From assembly GCA_030737875.1 (NCBI GenBank), contig CM060915.1, positions 632,464,786 through 632,528,785 of the forward strand: a stretch of 64,000 nucleotides of DNA, written 5' to 3'. Made by a program: the position numbers and the translations under genes. Position 1 is the first letter of the stretch; the number at the start of each line of letters is the position of its first letter. The notes below the pieces were generated by a model. The model was not told the origin of the DNA, did no database searches, and saw only the letters and a program-made list of their open reading frames with translations. Shown piece after piece: positions 56,150 through 64,000 of the stretch. The DNA is from Allium sativum (Eukaryota; Streptophyta; Magnoliopsida; Asparagales; Amaryllidaceae).

Positions 56150-57208
56150 GCACTCTTTTATATCTACTGCTTTAGTTGAATCTCTGCACCTAGACACCAG
56201 TTTAGTAGAGGATCCCTTGGTTGTTTCAATTCCAATTGGGGGCTTAACTTATTTGTCAATCATTTGTCTGGATTTGGAAATTTCTATACTAAGTGTGGGG
56301 TTTAGATGTAATGCCTATGTTTTGGGCTTCATGGGCTATGGGTTGATTCTAGGGATGGATTGGCTATCCAGTAATGGTACCATCCTCGATTGTGAAAAGA
56401 GAGTGGTTAGACTCATGACTCGCCTCGGTAACACTCTTGAAATATCTTGTAATCCCATAAATTCTGTTATGCTTAGATATCTAGAATCTCTTGATGCGTC
56501 TGTTGAGAATTTGCAATCTGTTAGAATAGTCTGTGAATACTCGGATGTCTTTGAAGAGGTGAAAGGGTTACCTCCGAAGCGGGAGATAGACTTCCGCATA
56601 TACCTCGTTGATAATGCAAAACTCGTTGCTTTACCCGTTAGACACATGGCTCCATGGGAGAGGAAAGAACTCAGCAAGCAAGTTAAAGAGTTGTTTGAGA
56701 AGGATTTTATAAGGCGGAGTATTTCTGAATGGGGTTCTCCAGTAGTGTTCGCAACTAAAGCGGACGGTTCACTTCGTCTATGCGTTGACTATTGGGAGCT
56801 AAACAAGCTGACCAAGAAGAATAGGTACCCACTCCCAAGAATAGATGACTTATTCGATCAGCTTATAGGTGCATCAGTTTCTTCCAACTAGATCTAGCTA
56901 CCGGGTTTCATCAGCTTAGGGTAGCTGAAGACAGTATTGATAAGACCACGTTCAGAATCCCGGATGGTTTCTTTGAGTGGCTTGTCATGCCTTTCATCTT
57001 GACAAACGCACCCACTTATTTCGTTGACTTGATGAGTAGGGTGTTCAGGGAGTTCCTCAATAAGTTTGTGGTGGTCTTCGTAGATGAAATTTTGATTTTC
57101 TCAAAGAGTGAGGAAGAGCATGCTCAGCATTTGAAAGAAGTCATGGATACTCTACGAGCACATCAGTTGAAAGCCAAATTCTCTAAATGCCATTTTTGGA
57201 GAGAATAA
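56150..57208 (+). pseudogene. pol: Truncated protease and RT of element C
   Basis: The leader after the primer site runs directly into the end of protease: after cccaaagccatatgcactc the frame reads [14 protein letters not shown]. Compared with B about 1 kb is lost, covering all of gag and the protease active site, with a short shared GCACT-like sequence at the join. RT follows: [17 protein letters not shown], then a one-base loss near 56880 (ASV/SSN for VFSQLDL). The catalytic FVDD is FVDE (GAA at 57086-57088). TAA at 57206-57208 ends the frame in CHFWRE-stop-VRFLGH, where B has a sense codon. Confidence 0.88.
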
Positions 57209-59433
57209 GTGAGATTTCTTGGACATGTTTTACCCAAGGAAGGGTTAGCTATGGACCCCGCAAAAGTAGTTGCGGTGCAAGATTGGAAGGTTCCACGGAA
57301 TGCGACCGAAGTCCGAAGCTTCCTCGGGCTAGCGGGCTTTTACCGAAAATTCATCAAAGATTTTGCGAAAATCTCATCTCCGCTTACAAAGTTGACGAAG
57401 AAGAACCTAACTTTCAATTGGGATTTGGATTGCGATATTGCTTTTCAACGATTGAAGAGGGCCTTAACAACAGCCCAGTTCTGACATTGCCGGATGGGAG
57501 CAAGATGTTTACCGTATACACGGATGCATGTGGTACGGGACTGGGTGCTGTCTTGATGCAAGAGGGGAAGGTAGTAGCTTATGGAGGCAGACAATTGAAA
57601 GTACACGAGAAAAACTATCCAACCCACGATCTAGAGTTGGCTGCCATTGTCTTTGCGCTTAAGTCTTGGAGCCATTATCTCCTAGGTGAGAAGTTTGAAT
57701 TATATACTAACCATAAATCGTTGAAATACCTTTTCTCGCAGAAAGATCTTAACTTGAGGCAACAAAGGTGGATGGAATTCTTGGCATCCTACGATTTCGA
57801 GATTTCCTATACCCTTGGCAAGGGCAATGTAGTAGCAGATGCCTTGAGTAGAAATAAGTTGACCTTATGCCCTCTCTTTGTAGAAAGGAAGAGCTTGGAG
57901 TACATATCCAATTTTGACTTTAGACCCTCTATCGATCATGTGACTGGTTTGTTAGCATCGCTAGAAGTGCGGCCTACTCTTTTGGACTCAATAGGAACCG
58001 CGCAACGTGAAGACCCTCAGCTAGTTGAGGTGATGGATATGCTAATTAGGGGTGAGACTTTTAGTCACCTCAATAGATACTCCATCGATGATAAGGGATG
58101 TTTGAGGCAAGATGGAAGGCTATACGTCCCACAAGCAAGGGATTTGGTGAAGAAGGTTCTCGAAGAGGCACACCATTCCAAGTTGACTATACACCCAGGT
58201 GGAGACAAGATGTATAAATACGTAAAGAGGGTTTTCTTTTGGAATGGCATGAAGAGGGATGTAGCTGAATTCGTCTCTAAGTGTTTAATATGCCAGCAAG
58301 TCAAGGCGGAGCAAAAGAAGCCTGGTGGTTTACTCCATCCTCTAGAGGTCCCACAGTGGAAGTGGGATAGCACTTCGATGGACTTTGTTGATCGGTTGCC
58401 TAGGTTAAGAAGGGGCAACACCAGTACTTGGGTAATAGTGGACAGGCTCACAAAAAGCGCTCACTTTATACCCGTTAAAAGTAGAAGGACTGCCTCATCT
58501 TTAGCATCCATTTACCTTAAAGAGATAGTTCGACTCCATGGGATACCCTCCAGCATTGTGAGCGACCGAGGTCCTATCTTTACGAGCAAGTTTTGGAAGA
58601 GCTTGCAAGAGGCTGTAGGCACACAACTATGCTTAAGCACGGCCTATCACCCCCAAACCGATGGTCAGACAGAAAGGGTGAACAAAGTATTAGAAGACCT
58701 CTTGAGATTATGCATTCTGGATTTTGGAGGGACATGGTAGGGTCATCTTCCTTCGGTGGAGTTTGCCTACAACAATATCTACCAAGCCACCATAGGCATG
58801 GCACCCTTCAAAGCTTTATATGGAAGACCATGTCGATCACCAACTTGTTGGTGGGAGTCTACAGACAAGCTCATACTTGGACCAGATATGATTAGAGAAA
58901 CTTCAGAGAAAGTGAACCTGATACGAAGAAGAATGAATACTGCCCAAGATAGACAGAAGTGCTACGCAGATAAAAGAAGGACCAACCTTGAGTTTCAGGT
59001 TGGAGACAGAGTTTTCCTTAAAGTATCTCTTTTGAGGAACGTCGTTCGCTTCGGATCCGCAGGAAAGTTGGCACCAAGATTTGTAGGGTTGTTTCCTATC
59101 ATTGAAAAGATTGGGAAGATGGCTTACAGAGTGGAGCTGCCCGAAAGATTGGCTGGAGTTCATAATGTCTTCCACATTTCTCACCTACAGAAGTGCTTAC
59201 ATGAGCCTGCGGAAGTGATGGAACCAAGCATATTAGAGGAAGTAGAAGTAGAACGAGAGGCGATTGTGAGAAGAGTTCCAACTCGTATCTTGGGTACAGA
59301 AGTCAAAAACAGCGCAACCGCGAAGTCAAACTTGTTAAAGTCCAATGGAGTGACGTTGAGGAAGACGCGACTTGGGAGACTGATGCCAAGATACACGCAG
59401 CCTACCCTTTTCTTTTTGAGGGAACATCTTTGA
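57209..59433 (+). pseudogene. RT end, RNase H, integrase and chromodomain of element C
   Basis: After the TAA the RT thumb continues ([20 protein letters not shown]). One C is lost near 57476 in the text for TTAPVLTLP. RNase [18 protein letters not shown] and VVADALSRN. Integrase: zinc site [18 protein letters not shown] and CLICQQ; catalytic D at 58381-58383, D at 58564-58566 and E at 58672-58674 are all present. TAG at 58738-58740 (TW-stop-GHLPSVEF) breaks the core end. Near 59304-59310 (CAAAAAC) the frame moves by one base, and the chromodomain is read in the other frame (VKLVKVQWSDVEEDATWETD), there without a stop. Confidence 0.88.
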
Positions 59434-60015
59434 TCGCTTTTTCCTTAAGTTTGTACATGCTCGTATCTATCTTTTCAGTATTTTCCTCAGTGCTATTCTT
59501 GATCCTTAGGTAGGAACCAATGGATGTAAACATGTATTTGAAATATGTTATGATTGATGGTTGCAAGTAGTTGCAAGTGATTGCTAGTGGTTGCTCGTGG
59601 ATGCATATACACACACATTAGGTGTTAGATCGGCTCAGTCACTTTCACATTGCATGTGCATATATGTACTTGTGTATGATTGAAACTTGATGTTTTATCA
59701 TATGGATGTTGCATTTGTATGAATGATTGTGCACTCATGTAGAAAGTATGATTAGGGATGATTGCATACATAATGGACTCATGACACCGAGATGACTTGC
59801 ATTAAGGAGGCCAACTGAATCAGTGGACCGCCTGATTTTGCATTAGATAAGGACATGTATACACACTACGCATATGATCATGAAGCGTTAGAAGTCTTTT
59901 CAAGGACAATGGACGCCTGTGTTTGATGGATGAGTAGTTGGACGATTGGATGGTAGGATATACGTTCTCCTTGACTTGAAGATTTCGGGGACGAAATCCT
60001 GTAAGGAGGGGAGAA
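59434..60015 (+). other. 3' non-coding region and polypurine tract of C
   Basis: No gene. It includes the 10-bp phased TGCNAGTG run (about 59555-59615), the block aaggaggccaactgaatc near 59804, and the polypurine tract AAGGAGGGGAGAA at 60003-60015. Confidence 0.7.
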
Positions 60016-62739
60016 TGTAACATCCCGTATTTTCTGTAAACATTAAAGTAACGAATTAAAGAATAATTAGTTACAAATGTGAGAATTAAGGGAAACGGGT
60101 TATGCCATTGCTTTCGTCTTGGAATTCTGCTTGAGATAGAGTCCGAGTTTGCGTAAATCAGAATATGTATGAAGGAGTTATGACCTTCATAAGATTCAAG
60201 AATTTAAATAAACAGCTCAGATTAAAGTTCAGAAAATTCAAAATTCAAAATCAGAAGCAAAAGCAGGCTGGGCAAGAATTTTCCTGCCCATGGCCAGGCC
60301 GACCAGGAGGTCGACCAGGGGGTCGACATCCACCCATACAGGTCGACCAGGGGGTCGACCTCCCCTTCGGGTCAGATCTGAAATCTGGCATTTTTTTCTT
60401 TGTGTGACGATCTGCTGTGTCATTAGGGCTTGTGTGGCAAGTTTTGGTTAGTTCTCTTAGGTTTGAATGGCTTTGATTTGCTCTGGGTTGATCTGACGGC
60501 TCCTATTAAATCAAACTTCTATATAAGCAACCTAAATCTAAACCCTAAGCCACACAAAAATATTCCTAAGACCGTCATGCTGTCAACACTCAACCTAGAG
60601 TAGCCACCATTCTCACTCAACTAGAAAGCAAGTTAGGAATTGCAAATCAAATCTAATTCAACTAAGAGAATTCAACGTCTACAACAAAGGAGAGCTATTC
60701 AACTTTAGAATACAGATCCCTGAACACAAGACTAGTCTCCTTTTTTTGTAAGTCCAGTTATCATTTAGACATAAGTGATATTAGAATCATGACTAAATAA
60801 CTGGATGTAGAACATCGCCTAATGTAATGTATGCCTATCCTTTTTGTTGAAACTGAATTGATTAAGACTATGACTCTTATCATGTTAAGTTTCTGACCAT
60901 GTTGTATGTAATTTAATGATAAATGTTAAATGCTTGGAAATGAATCCATATTATATTGTATAATTTGGCGATGGATATCATATTGTGTAATTTGGCGATG
61001 ACATACCATATTGTATAATTTGGCGATGGATATCATATTGTGTAATTTGGAAATGACATACCATATTGTATAATTTGGCGATGGATATCATATTGTGTAA
61101 TTTGGCGATGACATACCATATGTATAACTTGGCAATAACATTTCAAGTTGTATAATTTGGTAGTGGCACCTATATGTTGCATGACGATTTGGAAATTTTG
61201 CTATGTTTATGCAAGTTCAACCATGATCACATATATGACCAAAACTACATGCTAATATGATTAAGTTCATGTTAAATTTGATCCAACTAGTTTGCAAGTT
61301 CACAACTACATGCCTAATTTTAAGTTTATGTAGTTCTATGTAAAACCCCTATTTCATGATTCATGTTGAGTAGATCTAAATTTGCAAGTTCATAATTGAA
61401 TGTATATTGTTCTATGTTAAGTTCATATGATACATGTGTAGTTAGATCCATATTTTTATGACGTTGGAATTGTTACATGCTCCTCTTTTTCCTCTTTTGT
61501 GTATAAGTTAGGCTATGTATCGAGCCTAACATTTTATGTGATTTATGCGAACGTTTAACGGGGGTAACGTTGGGGAAAAATATGAAATTACATATAATTG
61601 GCATATTTGGCTCATAAACATGTAAATGTTTTATGGCATAAAGTGGTATAAATTTTTATACCTAAAATTATGAACTTGATTTAAAAGGGAAAGTGGGGCT
61701 TGACATGAATGACAATAATTTACATATAAATATAAAGAGGTAAATATGTAAATTTAGAAAAGACGAATAGCCTAACGCGAGGTTAGATTGAGTTACGGTG
61801 TAAGATCGCCCGGAACTGCCCGGCACATCCAGCAACCGTAACAATATATATCTAATGTAGGAGTTTAGTGCATCGAGCCCAAAAGAACCCGAGGTTAGAC
61901 TGAGTTGTGGTGTAAAACTGCCCGCACCCGACCGACACATCCAATGACCGCAATAATACATGTCTAACGTGAGTGGTTGTTGCTGCACCCGACCGACACA
62001 TCCAGTGACCGCAATAATACATGTCTAATGTGGGTGGTTGTTGCTTTAATGAATGAGTTAAAGCTAAGTCAGGAATGGTAGGGTTAAGTTAATTAAGGCA
62101 ACACTTAACCAATACAACATGTTAACTAAACTGATGGGTTTGAACTCATGACAATGGTTGAAATATCTAGTAGGTGCAGAGAATATGGATATGAGTGTGA
62201 TAGTATGATTAATTTATCTTGACTTATCCTATGTTACCTTATTTCCTTTTTATTGTCCTGTGTCCAGCTTATTCAAGTCATGGTTCTCTTATCAGTTTAC
62301 ATGCTGAATAATCACTGGACTTACCAGACTTATGTCTGACCCCTTCCCCCTTCCAAGGTACCCAGGGAGGGAATAGCTCAGCTTAATTTGGACCGTTCAT
62401 CTTTCCAATCTTGAAGACTCTGTGATGTATAGCTTGGAACCTCTTATCTTTGGCTATGGCTTTGGACACACTACTGCTTGGGGATTTATGCAGTTTTATT
62501 TTGTTTTATGCTTCTTTATGTTATAATCAAGACAAATATTCTGATGTAATGATTTGGAAGTTTTTTTGAGACAGTTTGCTGTAATGTTTTTGTTATGAAC
62601 CACGAATGAAATAAATTTAGTTTTCCGCTGCTTATATATATGTCTATCTTGTAAATTATCAGTGTCTTTTACCTATAATCCTCCACCAAAATTAAGGCAT
62701 TCCCTTTGCGAGTGACCTTAACGGAGGTGGGGTGTTTCA
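60016..62739 (+). repeat. 3' LTR of element C, 2,724 bp
   Basis: Starts TGTAACATCCCG. Relative to the 5' LTR it lacks about 408 bp (equivalent of 54963-55371), has a 61-bp tandem duplication (units at 61924 and 61985) and one more dimer in the 55-bp array. Confidence 0.93.
61783..61967 (+). other. Paired-stem modules, element C 3' LTR
   Basis: Copy 1 (61783-61855): TTAGAT with ATCTAA, GTTACGGT with ACCGTAAC. Copy 2 (61895-61967): TTAGAC with GTCTAA; its right half is duplicated by the 61-bp repeat. Confidence 0.7.
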
Positions 62740-63528
62740 AGAATTCTTGAAGATCTTTTAAGGCTGTGTATCCTAGACTTCAGAGGGACATGGAAAGAGC
62801 ATCTTCCTTTAGTCGAGTTTGCCTATAATAACGTTATCAAGCTAGCATCGGCATAGCATCCTTCAAAGAATTGTACGGACGACCCTGTAGATCACCAACT
62901 TGTTGGTGGGAGTCTACAGAAAGATTATTACTTGGACTAGATGGTTAGGGAAACGTCCGAAAAGATTGACCTTATTCGACGACGGATGAAGACAGCTCAA
63001 GATAGGCAGAAATCCTATGCAGACAAGAGAAGGAATGACCTCGAATTTGAAGTAAGAGACTTGGTTTTTATCAAAGTGTCACCTCTGAGGAATGTGGTTC
63101 CCTTCGGGTCAATAGGGAAGTTGGCACCTAGGTTTGTGGGACCATTTCCCATAACTGAGAGGATTGGCCAAATGATCTATAAAATAAAACTCCCAGACAA
63201 TCTATCCGGCGTTCATGATGTTTTCCACGTTTCCCATTTGCGGAAGTGTCTGCATGACACCATAGTAATCATTGAGCCGAGTGTGTTGGAAGAAGTTGAA
63301 GTGGAACAGGAGGCGACAGTCAGGCGAGTCCCTAACCGTATTGTTGGATCAGAAGTTAAGAAGCTACGCAATAAATATCAAGTTGCTAAAGGTTCAATGG
63401 GGAGATAACCCAGAGGATGCAACTTGGGAGACCGAAGACAAGATTCATTCTTCGTACCCTTTTCTTTTCAAGGGTATGATCTTAATTCCTTTTTCCAAAT
63501 CTTTATCAGTACTTGTTTCTATCATTTG
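62740..63528 (+). pseudogene. Integrase end and chromodomain of element A
   Basis: Resumes with [20 protein letters not shown] and LPLVEFAYNN, then one base is lost (NNVIKL in place of NNSYQA). From 62941 the frame is open: RETSEKIDLIRRRMKTAQD, GPY/F module RFVGPFPITERIG, and DVFHVSHLRKCLHD. It ends at TAA 63406-63408 after a one-base gain near 63390. The chromodomain goes on in the next frame: QWGDNPEDATWETEDKIHSS. This is the second half of the gene split by C. Confidence 0.85.
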
Positions 63529-64000
63529 AGTATGTCCTATCAATAGTATTTTGAACCTTAAGATAGGAATCCTATGGATGTAAACATGTGTTTGAGACAT
63601 GTTATGTTTGATAGATGCAAGTGGATGCAAGTGTCTGCTAGTGGTCGTCCGTGGATGCATATACACACACATTAGGCGCTAGATCGGCTCAATCACTCTC
63701 ATACTGCATGTGGATGTGTGTGCATTTTTTTTTCTTTCATGGATGGAAATGGATGAATTAGCATATGGATGTTGCATTTGGACAAATGAGTATACACATA
63801 TATAGAGCTTACATGTTATAATAGGATTATTTGCATACATATTGGATTCATGGCACTAACATACATTGCATTAAAGAGGTCAACTAAATCAGTGGACCGC
63901 CTGATCTTCGCATTAGTATTGGGACATATACTCGTATAAGCATTAGCAAATTTTAAGGACAATAGATGCCTATGATTGGTGGATGAGTAGATGGATGATG
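63529..64000 (+). other. 3' non-coding region of element A
   Basis: No gene. It contains the 10-bp phased TGCNAGTG run (about 63610-63672) and the block agaggtcaactaaatcagtg near 63875. By comparison with B and C, the polypurine tract and 3' LTR should begin about 100 bp past the window end. Confidence 0.65.

Larger units (their letters stand above)
52989..62739 (+). mobile_element. Element C: Tekay-like chromovirus lacking gag, 9,751 bp
   Basis: LTRs 52989-56016 and 60016-62739; target duplication AGAAT (52984-52988 and 62740-62744); primer-binding site with one change; pol but no gag; polypurine tract. Its LTRs and pol are related to those of B but clearly diverged. Pol is broken by two one-base losses, TAA and TAG nonsense codons, and a shift before the chromodomain. 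Confidence 0.95.
19111..64000 (+). mobile_element. Element A: old Tekay-like chromovirus, host of the nested insertions
   Basis: Pieces in order: partial 5' LTR (about 19111-19840, 26507-27944, 50743-51124), primer-binding site (51127), damaged gag, protease, a large deletion that removes RT and RNase H, integrase start (to 52988), integrase end and chromodomain (62740-63528), and 3' non-coding sequence to the window end. The gaps are filled by the Helitron, element L with B inside, and element C. The first 600-700 bp of the 5' LTR seem missing compared with B and C. The 3' LTR should lie just past 64000. Confidence 0.75.

Overview
This window is a block of nested plant transposable elements. 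No intact host gene, tRNA, rRNA or CRISPR array is visible. The evidence is Ty3/Gypsy retrotransposons with plant-type lineages (chromodomain-bearing Tekay/Del-like chromoviruses primed by initiator tRNA-Met, and a Tat/Retand-like element with a second RNase H), a probable Helitron, and long tandem-repeat-rich LTRs. This fits heterochromatin of a flowering plant; I cannot name the species.

Layout. (F) 1 to about 7016, minus strand: the 5' LTR, gag and pol of a decayed Tat-lineage element whose 3' LTR lies outside the window. (E) about 7017-8577 and 18058 to about 19110: an old LTR fragment split by (D) 8578-18057, a very young Tekay/Del-like element with near-identical LTRs, a GAGTA target duplication and one UGA in an otherwise open gag-pol frame. 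(A) about 19111 to beyond 64000: an old Tekay-like element that hosts most other insertions. Its 5' LTR is interrupted by a probable 6.7-kb Helitron (19841-26506, minus strand, carrying split gene fragments) and by (L) 27945-50742, a non-autonomous LARD-like element with a 6.5-kb LTR and only about 1 kb of internal sequence. (B) 36927-48059, a Tekay element with ATTTT target duplications, sits inside the 3' LTR of L. (C) 52989-62739, a Tekay element with AGAAT target duplications that has lost gag, sits inside the integrase gene of A.

Relative order: A before L, Helitron and C; L before B; E before D. D is probably the youngest.

Two patterns run across families. First, the LTRs of D, B, C and L each show a TATA-like box or a candidate leader, then a GTAAGT/GTGAGT donor, a 1.2-5 kb region, and a pyrimidine-CAG acceptor near the LTR end. 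This suggests a leader intron inside the LTR. The tandem arrays fall inside that region. Second, in A, B and C the region holds a tandemly duplicated stem-loop whose stems change sequence but keep pairing. These are the best candidates for undescribed biology here; both rest on reading by eye.
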